Source: Klebsormidium nitens (lineage: Eukaryota > Streptophyta > Klebsormidiophyceae > Klebsormidiales > Klebsormidiaceae). From it: a stretch of DNA of 47,140 nucleotides. The translations under genes were made by a program, and so were the position numbers. The stretch covers positions 1 to 47,140 of the forward strand of contig DF237600.1 in NCBI GenBank assembly GCA_000708835.1. The letters are read 5' to 3'. How positions within the stretch are numbered: the stretch's first letter is position 1; each line of letters starts with the position of its first letter. The notes under the pieces were generated by a model that made no database searches, was not told the origin of the DNA, and saw nothing but the letters and a program-made list of their open reading frames with translations. Below, piece by piece: positions 11,838-22,743 of the stretch.

Positions 11838-12454
11838 ATAACTAGACTCTGGCTCATAATTACCATTTCTCCATTTCGCATCCTATAGACAGCCCTGCCA
11901 CCAGCCTTGAGACCTACCGTGCGAACAGAGTATTGTTTCTCATGCCCGGCCGACCTGCCAAACAAGTGCACCAGCTGGTGCCTGACATCCTTGACTGGCA
12001 CCTCCAGGACTAATGCATCCCCGGGATGAACGTCTTAACGATGTTCTTGGAGACGTCATCACGTCGCCACCCGCATGGCCAGCACAGCATCTTCTTTCGC
12101 ACCGCCACAACCTCGATGGCGAAGTCGCACTCGTTTTCGACAAGGGCAGGCACCACCACGTTCCCCATCCCTCCTCAGCCAGAGTCGGGTCCGCTGCGAA
12201 TTTGTTCACTGCCACATTCCAGCGACAACGTGACACCACCGCTAGCTCCTTTTCAGCATCGCTGCTGGCGGCAGAGGTTGCCAGCTGGCGGCCGCCTGCG
12301 GTCGGAGCGGGGTGCAGCCACGTCGGCCCCAAGCGCGGCCGGCTCGGGTTTGGCTTGGGCGGCCGCCCCCTGGGCCGGCCTGCTGTTTCGTAGAACCTCG
12401 CAAACCCCCGTTGCGCAGTGCATCACGACCGCGGCCGGCGAAGCCGCCGAACAT
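11838..12454 (-). pseudogene. Intronless, frameshifted coding remnant, unknown function
   Basis: Read on the minus strand, protein-like sequence appears in successive frames without an intron. From 12454 comes a Met/Gly/Arg-rich stretch (MFGGFAGRGRDALRNG), then in another frame a mitochondrial-presequence-like segment (RQLATSAASSDAEKE) up to about 12155. Then follows VVVPALVENECDFAIEVVAV (to about 12027), then GDALVLEVPVKDVRHQLVHL running to a stop near 11838. The last two changes occur at runs of G and would each be mended by one base. I do not recognise the family. All neighbouring real genes have many introns, so a decayed retrocopy is possible; assembly errors or chance open frames in GC-rich DNA are alternatives. 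Confidence 0.35.
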
Positions 12455-12537
12455 CTTCAAGCAGACAAAGAGGTTCTTTGTACGGCGAGTCTGAGCTGGC
12501 TGTTGCCAGTGTTGGGTAACTTTGCGTTTTCACTGCG

Positions 12538-12831
12538 TACCGTAGTCCAACGTGATGATTCCGAACGATTTTATTTCGAATTATTTTCCAACAGTCCGAC
12601 CAGGAAAGCGGAATTATTTATCCAGATTCCGACAACAATCCGAATGCCCTATGTTCCCAGTAAGAAGGGGATTTTGAGGCTGATTTTCGCCGTTTTGGGG
12701 CTTCCGAGGACCATTTCAGAATTGATTAGCCTTTCCGAATTTGCACTTTCCGAATGAGAAATCCGGATTTCTGACTTTCCGGATGCAAATAATTATTTAT
12801 TTATTCGGAATCATTACCTTGGACTACGGTA
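12538..12831. mobile_element. MITE with about 28-bp terminal inverted repeats
   Basis: The left end at 12538 reads taccgtagtccaacgtgatg followed by attccgaa. The right end, ending at 12831, is its reverse complement with about three mismatches. The 294-base element is much more AT-rich than its surroundings, with several TTCGAA/TTCCGA-like internal repeats and no coding capacity. The TA at both outer edges could be a TA target duplication, as in Tc1/mariner-type or related elements. It lies directly upstream of the BTB gene and starts about 84 bases beyond the proposed 5' end of the decayed minus-strand gene. Confidence 0.75.
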
Positions 12832-12969
12832 TCGTAGATTGGGGAACAAACGCCGCGCTCTGAGGACGAAGCGTCATCTAGAGCGCAGCATGGCCACCTC
12901 TCCTGCGCCCAGCGGCGCCCACTGGCGGGCAGGGCAGCCAGCAAGGACGAGGAGGGGGAGGCGGGCAGC

Positions 12970-15162
12970 ATGCACCTCACGTTCGCGTATGGCTCCGCCG
13001 TGACGCAGTTTAGCGACCGGCGGATCAGGGTGCGCGTCGTGCCCGACCAGGAGCAGGCCGGCCGCGGGGAGGTGGGGGAGGCGGCCGCGGCAGGGCAGGA
13101 CAAGGGGCAGGGGCCGGAACAGGGCCCCCCTACCACGGACGCAGCGGAGCAGCATGTGGCAGCAGACCTGGAGATGCAGCCTAAACCCGATCACGACCCA
13201 GAAGGTAAGCCTGACTTGTAGAAAGCGCAGATCGGCCGAATGAACGTGAAGCGAGAAAGCTTTTTGATTCAAATCTCTGGCAGTACTCTTTTGAGTAGGC
13301 TGACTTCCTGAACTAGGGAAGGTTTTGCTCTCAAGAAGAGCAGTCTTTGGATTGTTCAATTTGAGACTCAGGACCTCACTGAACAAACACGGCACCTCTG
13401 GGACAAATCTCCTTGAAGAAAGACATCACTTGAGAGCAGGGGCGCATCACGCATTTGTTCGTCCGCGCCAGTCAAGCTGGTGGTTGGAATATTTTTCTTG
13501 GACGGTCTTAGATGACGTCAGGCTATGTACTCGTTCCTCTTTGCTGACGGCGGCCGTGACGTGCTCCCTGGCTCAGGTGGTGGCGGGTACGAGCTGCCTG
13601 TGTCCAGCCTGGTGCTGGCCGCTCGCTCGCCCTACTTCCGCCAGATGCTCTCTTCCGACTGGCAGGAGAGCGGTTCCAAAGACCGCCCCATCGAAGTGGC
13701 GCTCTGCCAGGAAGGTGAGCCGCTCGAATCGATGACAATCTCTGCACGGCTAACATGACCTTCGACTGCGTAACCGTTTTTCTCCTCTTGGCGACTGCCC
13801 AGAATCAGCGGTGCATAGATTCTGGAAGCGCAGTATAATACGTACAAGGAGTGGGATACTCGGACCCTTGACTGAACCGAGCGATGGAAGATTGTCCATC
13901 CAAATAAGCGCGTACTGCAACCTTTATATAAACAGATAGGAAACCGCCCGCTGACTTGCGGCCGGCCATTGGTTGTAACCTGGTTGTAGAGAGCGGCAAA
14001 AGACTGTTTCAACCATGTGCAAGTTGTTGACGTCAACTACGATTACTTTTTCTTGACTGGACTTTCCCTTTTTCCTCTCGTCTACCCGCAAGGCAGTGCC
14101 AAACTGATTTGTAAACCAAGACTACTTATGCACATTTTAAATAAAAGCTTCAGCATAAAGAAACGAAAATAAGCAAGTCGTGCAAGCCGAAGTATCCAGA
14201 GTTGGACCACGATTACCGAGACGACTGAATGCTTAGAATGCGTCCTGCCTTTCTCAGTGAATCTGCCAACCAACTTGGACTCCAAAAGTTTTCCGTCCGT
14301 GATCAAGGTAGAAATTTTCCGCAGGCAAAGAATCTCTTCGTTATTTTCACGTTCCGTTGCTCTCCGACGCCCGATCATTACCTGCAGAGGCGGCCGTCTT
14401 CCCGCATCTCATCGAGTATCATGTACCGCCGCAAAATCCCCGCCGCGGTGCAGGACAAGGAGGCGCTCTGCTGGCTTCTCCAGGTGGCGGACCGCTTCGA
14501 GACGCCGGCGTGCGTGGGCCAGTGCGTGGCGCGCCTGCTGAGCACGGCCGTGACCCTGCCCGACGCGGCCCTATACGTCGCCCTGCCGCAGCCCCTCAAG
14601 ACGCGCCCCGCGTTGCGCCGCCTCATGGACGCCGTGTGCGCGCTCACCGGCTGGTCATACGACGAGGTGACGCGCGCGGACAGCCTGGCCGCCATGTCCT
14701 TCGAGCGCATGGTCGAGCTCGCGCACACGCTGCGCGGGCAGGGCGAGCACGCGGAGGCGCTCTTGCAGCTGCTGCTGGAGTGGCTGCGGGCGGACGCCGC
14801 GGCGCGGTGGAACAGCTTCTCCGTCCTGCTGCCGCTCCTGGAAGTTCCCGGCCATGAGCGCATCGTTCCTGCGGGAGGTGGAGCGCTGCCCCGAGCTGAG
14901 CAGCCCCGAAAGGCGCGCGCTCCTCAAGTATGCCCGAACAAAAGCGGCTCCGCCGAATGCGGTCGACGTGCAGGTCGTCCCGCAGGACGGGCTGGCAGCG
15001 CAGGCGCCTGCAGGCGCGCCTGCCGCAGCAGCCCCAGGACAACCTCCACAGAGACAAAATGGGCGTCCGTGCTTAATCATGCTAATCCTAGTTATCGTGG
15101 CTATCTACATATGCTTGTTTATAATGGTCAACGATAAGCCAAAATCACGCAACAAGCATTGA
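12970..15162 (+). pseudogene. BTB/POZ-BACK protein with C-terminal membrane anchor, two frameshifts
   Basis: Exons 12970-13204, 13577-13714 and 14388-15162 join in phase with GT-AG borders. Exon 1 carries the first BTB strands (FAYGS...FSDRRIRVRVV), exon 2 the core (LPVSSLVLAARSPYFRQMLS), exon 3 the end of BTB and a BACK-like helical region (VADRFETPACVGQCVARLLS). The pattern is that of plant BTB-BACK substrate adaptors for CUL3 ubiquitin ligases (LRB/POB1-like). In exon 3 the frame changes twice: near 14420 between LIEY and MYRRKIP, and near 14844 between PLLE and FPAMS. Each looks like one extra base. The final frame ends in a hydrophobic segment of about 20 residues (CLIMLILVIVAIYICLFIMV) and a basic tail, suggesting a tail anchor. 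The frame is also open upstream of the ATG back to 12838, so the true N-terminus may be lost. Recent pseudogene or local sequence error. Confidence 0.7.
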
Positions 15163-15807
15163 GTGCATGAGAGGTTGAGTATACAAACACGTCATAATCT
15201 GAGACTTGTTCAGCTTCAGGCTTCAGTCATTCCGGTCATCCCACTGTTGCAGTCATCACATGCGTCATTTCGTTGTTTGAGCGCCACAAATCTCTTCGCC
15301 ATACATGGTAAAGTGATGTCATGTATCCGCTTTCAAGAATTTTCAAGTACGTCACTGCAATCAATTTGTATTCGTATGTCTTTCAAGTTTTCCGTAAGAC
15401 AATGGCCGGCTATTAGCTTATATAAGTTATTGCACCGGCGATGAACTTGAATTAATGCCGGCGGGCTACTAGCTCATATGATAACATCGTACGTACTTAC
15501 CCATGCAATTTGCCATATATCATGCGCACATACCGCGCGTGTGGGCTGCAGTCACTTGCACATGTGAGTCCTTACATATATGCTGCATAAGCGTGCATAA
15601 GCGTATAATGTCACACAATGCGCCGTGAACAAGTGGACTGTGGGACTGGACTCCGGGATGCATGTACCTTCCGAGATTAGCTAGCCTGCGCGCGGCTGCC
15701 GCATGATACTGCCAAGTGACTGTGCAACAACGGCCTCCTCAATGACTCAAGTTCTCAACAACGGCTCTTTCCGCCTGCAATGGGACATTCCTACGCAGCG
15801 TCCGCAA
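15163..15807. other. Convergent intergenic region, about 640 bp, no gene seen
   Basis: Lies between the 3' ends of the BTB gene (plus) and the PPR gene (minus). AT-richer than the genes; no convincing open frame or RNA gene. Both 3' untranslated regions must be here. Confidence 0.5.
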
Positions 15808-18800
15808 TCAGGGTGGCATCCCTCTCGACACTTCCTTGGGCCGCAGCCTGCCCGCTTTCCGTGCATCGTACTGTTCCCTCAGCCTGCGCGCCCACCCGTT
15901 CCAGTCAATCTCCCGCAGCGCGACGGCCCTCTGCTCCCACGCGGGCGGAGCCCCTTCGAAGCCGCCCCCCGAGACGGCCACCATGCGCGCTAGGAACTCG
16001 TTGCGGGCCTCCGCGCTCGGGTACAGCATGGCCGCCCGCGTCACCTCCGCTGTCGCCGCGTCCTCCTCCTCGGCTTCGCGCCCCTCGGGCACCACGTTGT
16101 CCGCCACGAACTCCCAGTCCTCCTCCGGCGCAACTGTGCGGCCCACGTGCAACCCGCGCTGCACTGCTTCGTGCGGGCCCCACAATCTGCTCCTACCCTC
16201 CTCCCCGTTTGAGACACGGCTCGAAAGCCCTTCCTCCCGCTGATCCCGCACGTGGGGCACCGCCTCCCCCGTCTGCGCGCTGGCCTCCGCTGCTTCTGGC
16301 ACGAGGCCCCCGTGCGGCTCTACTGTTGCGTCCCCGTGGCCGAACATCCTGGCCGTCAGTGCGTCCAGCGCCTCTGCCGCGTGGTCCGGGCAGCCCTCGC
16401 TCACGTACGAGGTCACGGTGGTCAGGCACGTGTCGCCGTCGGGCGCAACGCCGCGGCGCTTCATGCGCTCCAGCAGTTGCTCCAGCGTGGCCGTGTCGCG
16501 CGCGATCGCGGCCGCGCGCAGCAGCAGGTTGTAGCCCACCACGTCGCTGTGTGCACCGGCAGCCTCCGCACGGAACAGCAGCGGCAGCGCCGCGCGGTAT
16601 TGCCCGCAGAAACAGCACAGCTGCAGACAAGGAAGACAAACAGAGGGAGGCAAGTCAGGCGCACAACAAGGAAGGCCGCCCTTGTTGGGCTGTCACTTGG
16701 GATGACGCTCAGCCGGGGCGCAAGAGGAAGCAGGCACGGCAAATTCGAGGCAAACTCTCTGCTGGGACGAGGGGGAAGTGGCAGAAACTCAGAAGGGACT
16801 CGCTAAGCTCAGCACTAGGGTTAGTGCGCCAAGCACTTACTGAATGGCAGAGGCGCAGCAGCCAGTCTTTTCAGAGGGACGTTGCGCAAGCGAGGCCGGC
16901 TGCTCACTGACCTTGATGACGATGTTCAGTGTGGCACCGTCCACGTGCAGCCCCGCCCGCAGCGCTTCGTCCGCAAGGCGCAGGCCGCGCTGCAGCTCGC
17001 GCATCTCCGCGCAGCAGTTGATGGCCGCGTTGTAGGCCGCCACGTCGGGGCGCACCCCGAGGGCCAGCATGTCCGCCCACAGCGCACCCGCGGGGTCCAG
17101 CTGCAACCACACAGCGCCAGCTCACAGCATGCACAATCCGCCAGGGCACAACGACTCGGAAGGAAGGCGCACAGCCAGGGGAAGACGAGCGGGGCCTTCT
17201 TCGCTGGTCCAACGGAGGGGCGCCAATGAACAGGCAAAGACCATGCGCGCAGCCCTTGGCGGAGGGGTGTGGGGCCCAATCTGTGTGGGCTGTATCTTTG
17301 GAGCTCACCTGCTTGGCGGTGGCGCACACCCCGATGGCGACGGCAAAGAATGCGGCGTCCAGGGGAGCGGCGGCCGCGCTGTCAGGGCCGGCCTGCCGCG
17401 CATGGGCGACCCGCTCCAGCAGCAGCCCCAGACTTGCCGGGCCTAGTGCCGCCACCTGGCAGCGCAGAGAAAGAGGGCACTCAGGGCAGGCGGCACTGGT
17501 GTTCTGCAAAGACCAAAGCGCCTCCCCGGTCACGTAGGACTGTAGTGTATTGAAGTTCGCACCCGAATTGGGTGCTCGAAACTAAGGGACCTGATCAACA
17601 ATGACAAACTTCAACCACGTGCTGCTCACCAGAGCTGTTAGCGTTTGCGGTGTGTGCCGCACTCCACTGGCGCGCATGTCCCCCTCCAGCCGCAACAGCT
17701 GCTCCTGCACTGCCCGCTCCTCACTTTCGCCGGCGCCAGTATCCCCGTGGCTGGCGGCAAGGCGGCTCCGGTGAAAGGCCTGGAAGAGGGCCCGGTAGGT
17801 GCACGCGTCGGGGGCCACGTGGTGTGCCCTCATCTGCTGGAACATTTTCATCGCGCGCTCTGGGTCTCCCTGCACACCACATGCACGCATTTGGAATTGA
17901 CTCTTACCAACTGCTGACTGGTACGATTTAAGAGCAGATGTGGACACATCCGCGGACGACGCTAGGAGTGCCGGACAGTCTACCTCGTCTGCACAAGCAC
18001 ACCCCAGGTGCGGGGCTAACATGCCAGCAACCCCCTCATTGCTTCAGGGCGCTCTCTCCACAGGAGACACCTGCCCCCCCTCCGCCAGTGCCGCGCACCT
18101 GGTTTGCCCATGCGTCCAGCAGCGTGTTGTACGCAACGGTGTAGAAGGGCGCCTCCGTGGTGGTGGCGGTGGCCCCCTCCAGCAGCTGCGCGGCCTGCTC
18201 CAGCTGGCCCGCGCCCGCGTGCGCGTCGACCAGCGTGGCCACCGTGTGCTCGTCCGGCCGGATGCCGCCAGCCTGCATGCCACGGTACTGGGGACACAGC
18301 AACCGCCGGGCAACAGTCAACACAATTGCGAGTTGATTCACGTCAACAGGGTAAGTGACTTGCTCTTCAAGGAGTTGAATCGAGCATCTGTCCGTTCGAT
18401 ATTGCCCTTCCGCAAACGAGAGAACTGGTCATCACACCGGACGACCGACGGCACGGCTGCATGAGATGCCTGGCGGGGGCCCTCACCACGCGCTGTGTGT
18501 CCTCTAGGTTCCGTGTGGTAGCCACCGCTCTCAGGAGGGCGTTGTATGTGTAGCGGTCCGGCTGCAGGTCGGCGCGCCGCATCTGGACATGACCAAGACA
18601 GGACGGGTTCAGGCAGCTGGCGCACGGCCTGCGAGACACCCATGACCATCCAAGCCGCACTCCTCTTACTAAACGTGTTTCTCTCGAGCTCATCGACGGC
18701 TGCGGTAGCATCTCGGTCGGCCAGCCCGAGTCTCCACCCACCTCGGCGAACAAGTCCTTGGCCCTTTCCACGTCCTTGGCTCGCGACGCTGCGGCGATCA

Positions 18801-20890
18801 CCGCATTGTATGCCACGCGCAGGTGCGCCAGCGTGCTCTTGCTCGTGCTGCGAGGAGGCGGCGCCTCCCACCACAGCCCACGATGCCGCGCCTCGCCCCC
18901 CTCGTCACCCCCATCCACCCCTCGTGCCCCCACCTCCTCAGGCCCCAGCTCGACAGGCAGCGGGCCAGCCCCGTCATCCACGTCTATGGCCGGGTCTTGG
19001 CTGCTTCCCGCCCCACCTTGACCCCTCTGCTGACCGCTCTCCCAACCGTCATCCTCCTCGCTGCCTCTACGGTCGTCCTGTGCTCCCTGGATCGTCCCGC
19101 CCCACCGCCACAGTTCCCGCACTGCATCGTCCAGCTGGCCGCAGCGTGCCAGGGCCTGGATGTACACAGAGCGCTGCTCGGGGGTGGGCACGCCGCGGGC
19201 CTCCTGCAGGGCCGCCCATGTGAGGGCTACTGTCTGGGGCTGCTGCTCCAGCCCCGCAATCTGCACGTGCACGCAACGACATTACGACGGGCATTGGTTT
19301 TCCTGACGTTTCCCAAATGACATGTACGGTAGATGTTTGGGCAAGCGACGAGAAGCATGCTGCACCAACAGCGCCCATTAGCGCAACTGGGATAGATATA
19401 CAAGGCCGCCAGTAAGACACTCTGCCCACCGCTTCGAGCTGGTCCCCAACATCCGCTCACCTGAAGGAGGAGGAGGTACGTCTGTCCGTCCATGCCATAG
19501 TGGCCTAGCTCGTCCGCATAGCGCCCTGCAGTGGCCCAGTCACGGCGCGTAATGCACTCCCCCAGCAGCACGTTCAGGAAGTAGGCAGGGGAGCGCAGCA
19601 CCCCCGCCTCGCGGTCCTCCAGGCTGCGTAGCGATGCACGTGCCTGCGCCAACCATGGCAGCGCCTGCATGGGACCAGCCCAGAGGAAACGTGAGCAAGC
19701 AGGCCCAGGGCTGAACGCAGGGCGGCAAGAGAGAGGCCCTGGCGTATTTGGGCGGAGGCAGGGCAAGGCCAATACCCACAAAGGAGGTATCCTTAAATGC
19801 AGATATTCTGCGCGCAATCATCGCCCAACGATGGGACCTGCCAGGACGGGACCACTTCACAACATCCCAGGTGAGCTGAGTCGAGTCTCCTCCCTTGTAC
19901 CACCAGCTGTTGGCAAGGCAGTCAAAGAGTGAGAGGGCTCACCTCGTCCGACTGGCGTGCTCTCACAAACAGGCGAAGCATCCAGGCAACGCTCTTGGCG
20001 TCAGGGGTGACGCCATGCTCCGTCATGGTGGCATACACGTATAAACCCAACTGCACAGCAAACAGCGCACCAGTCAGACAACGCCGGCAAGGGGCGAACA
20101 TCTGGCACCTAGTCTACCGGGGGTCTGGCAACAACTTGTGGGGGAGACTGCGGTTGGTCCTGCCCAAACTGAATGACATATGCAGCCGAAATGCACCTCG
20201 CTTGCCTGGCCGTCTTCTCACCTCCGTATCTTGCCCCCCCGCCGCGCATGCTTTGAGCAGGTAGTTGAAGTCCCTGATGGTCATCCTGCCCCGCTCCTCC
20301 AGCAGTCTGCGCAGCCCCTGCCTGGCCGCCTCCTTGTCTCCGCTGCGCACCACGTCCCACAGCGCCAGCAGCTGCGGGTCCGACGGCCGACTCCGCTCCG
20401 GCCGTGGCCCCCGCTGAGCGCTGCGCATCGCCTTCTCCACCATCGCCCACGTGTGCCCAGGGCCCTCCGCAGACTCACGCCGCTGGTTCCTACAGTCTGT
20501 TTGCCTGCTCCGCAGGAGGTTGGGGTTTGAGGAGGCGGCAGATCTAAAGGGGACATCCTGGGGTTTTGGGCTCCGAACTCTTTTTCCCTCCGCTTGACTG
20601 GACCCCGGTAGGCCCCCCTGAGATGTGTCTTGCCTCCCCTCAGAGGCCTGGGGTGCAGCATTGCATTCTCTGCCATCGGTGCCGCGTGGTGGGTGGCGCA
20701 TCTCCTCCGGCCCTTCTGAAGTCCCCTGGTTGTCTTCAACCAGGGGCCCTGCGGTGGTGGAGCAGGTGCGCCATGGGCGGGGCCAGGGGGCAGTGCAGGG
20801 CACAGCAGCGGCGCCAGGCACCACCACCCCATCGGACAGCACAGGCTGCACAGAGCAAGGGACGTTCTTCTGCATCTCACACCTGCCCAT
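15808..20890 (-). CDS. Pentatricopeptide repeat (PPR) protein, organellar RNA factor
   Basis: PPR proteins bind organelle transcripts one base per repeat and act in stability, splicing, cleavage or translation. Exons (minus): 20890-20222, 20050-19943, 19664-19461, 19260-18742, 18582-18487, 18287-18099, 17869-17630, 17455-17309, 17100-16912, 16620-15808; every border is GT-AG and every exon a multiple of three, 1057 residues. PPR-like units are visible from about residue 190 to 840, for example ADMLALGVRPDVAAYNAAIN and MRRADLQPDRYTYNALLRAV. I see no DYW or E domain and no SMR domain. The acidic middle (about 360-440) and the 200-residue C-terminal tail look disordered. The frame has a TGA just before 20890, so the start is either there, at Met 20875, or in an unseen upstream exon; a targeting peptide is not obvious. 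Confidence 0.85.
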
Positions 20891-22743
20891 TTCGGAACCA
20901 GCATCGCTTCACAACACACTGTTATGGAGCATTCTGATCAAGGATGCCCAGTGTCATTCTGTTGGATTCATGGACGCACTTGCAACCTTTTCTGCCAGCA
21001 TGACAACGGTCTGCTGAATGAGGTCACACATTGATGACCCCTTCTCCCAGGCGCTCTCAAAGCAGTGGTCGAGTGGTGCCTTGCCCGCACCACCCTTCAG
21101 AAGCATACAGGGGGACCACGCAGAGTCTAGCAGATGACCATAGCGCCTGTGCCCGCACTTCACAGATCCCCTGCATCCTTTACATAGAACCTTTACATAG
21201 AATCATGCTCCAAGCGAACAGCGATGACCTTACCTGTTGATCATGCTTGAGCGACTGAGGCCATTCTGCACTGGTTGAACCGCCCAATGGACCACACGCG
21301 TTGACAGACAGATGATGCTTGATTCTGATAGGCCGGCCTGCCGCCAGGTGGAGAAGCCTCCGGCCAACAAAGAAGAGAGGCATACTGACGTGAGATGCAG
21401 TCCGCTAAGAGCGCCCAAACAATCATCTGAAAGAGGGCGGCTGCCCAATCGTGCATCGAATTCTGGATTTTTGCCCTGGAAGCTGGAACATATGGAACCA
21501 TGCAATGATGCATGGCAGGCTGCATTCGAAGTTGAACTTGCATTCTCTCTGCCAATGCCAGCAATGGATCAGGCAGCAACCAGGTTGGATTAGTAGGGTG
21601 GGTTAGTGAGACCAGGGAGGTGGGGTGGGGAGAATCGGATCTCCTATTGCCGCTCGAGCCTCGATGGACCATCGAGCAAGTTCCGCCAGCTGCATATATA
21701 TATATGGGCGAATTGCTCGAATCCTTACCTGGAGGGGGCAGTATTGACAGATATTCTAAACCCCCTGAAACTACACAGACCCCGCGCGGTTCACATCCTT
21801 GGGTTATAATACCGACAACTTGGGTTCAAGTTCGGCGGCCCTGACCGGTAGGTTTCGAATCGCTGCTCATCGAGCCGTCAAGGGTCCATCGGACGGACAT
21901 TGTGTTCCCAATCGAGCTCCTTTTGCCCGGCGACATATGCTGTCGTCGAGCTCCGAGCTCGTGTTACTGCCTTGAGCTTGTTCGAGATTATATTCCAATT
22001 TTTCCCCACCCCCCCTCCCAGGGGGCCGTGGCGTAGTATCCTGCCCTTCAAACAAACCAAGTTGCTGAGCACTCGCGAAGACAGTGCTCAAACTGTCAAA
22101 GAACGGCGACGCTGTGCTGCATGCCAACGTCAAAAGTGAGACCAAGAGTGAGACTCAAAGGCCCACTTGAAAAGTGCTGGGTGGAAGGCGCTTCCCTAGC
22201 TTCTGTTGCTTCGCTCTCCTTATCGAATTCGCGCCTAGCTTTTGCACTCAGAAAGTGGGCGGAGAGAGAAGAGGATTGACTGTGAGGGGTAATCAGTCGC
22301 GTGGATTCTGGCCACGTTCCGAGTCAAAGGTGCCCAGAAGGAAGGACGGCCTGGCATTTGATGGGGGTTTTGCTGATTAGCATCAACAACTCCAATTTGA
22401 ACTCAGAAGGCCCGGTACTTAGATGAATCAACGACAGCTTGAAACGGTGAACATGTCAGCTTGAGTTGCTGGCGGCATTCTGGCATTCAGTGCTGGTGCT
22501 CAAGAGGGGGTACGCCGGTGACTGCACATGTGCGCCCATTTGTACCAATCTGCCGGAGCGGTGGTACGGCTCAGGGACCCATAGATTAGTGAACCTTTGT
22601 TTAGCACGTCTGCAACTTTGACGACACTTTCTTTCCAAGGAAACAATCAGGGCAGTAATCAGGAGCAGGCGGGCAGCATCAGGGGGCGCTGAGTTTGTCC
22701 ACGTTGGCCCAAGTGGGTGGTGCAGTCTTCAGGGGCGGCTGCC
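20891..22743. other. Divergent intergenic region, about 1.85 kb, no gene seen
   Basis: Separates the 5' ends of the PPR gene (minus) and the CDP-DAG synthase gene (plus), so both promoters should be here. It contains a short AT microsatellite at 21694-21705. The open frames are under 150 codons and resemble nothing I know. A first exon of the PPR gene could be hidden in the left part. Confidence 0.5.

Noticed and set aside
12026..12757. Plus-strand open frame of 243 codons
   Set aside because: It runs antisense to the minus-strand remnant and then into the MITE; it spans an insertion boundary and has no domain.
14026..14037. Second TGACGTCA palindrome (gttgacgtcaac)
   Set aside because: It lies inside a BTB-gene intron with no flanking structure; one 12-base palindrome is expected by chance at this scale.
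15780..16910. Plus-strand open frame of 376 codons, Arg/Pro/Ser-rich
   Set aside because: Antisense shadow of the last PPR exon, with the biased composition typical of the reverse strand of GC-rich genes.
21694..21705. AT dinucleotide microsatellite as a possible TATA region
   Set aside because: It is over 1 kb from the CDP-DAG synthase start and about 800 bases from the PPR start, with no supporting promoter context.
21780..21860. T-arm-like sequence (gggttcaagttc) as a possible tRNA
   Set aside because: I could not form an acceptor stem, D arm or anticodon arm around it.
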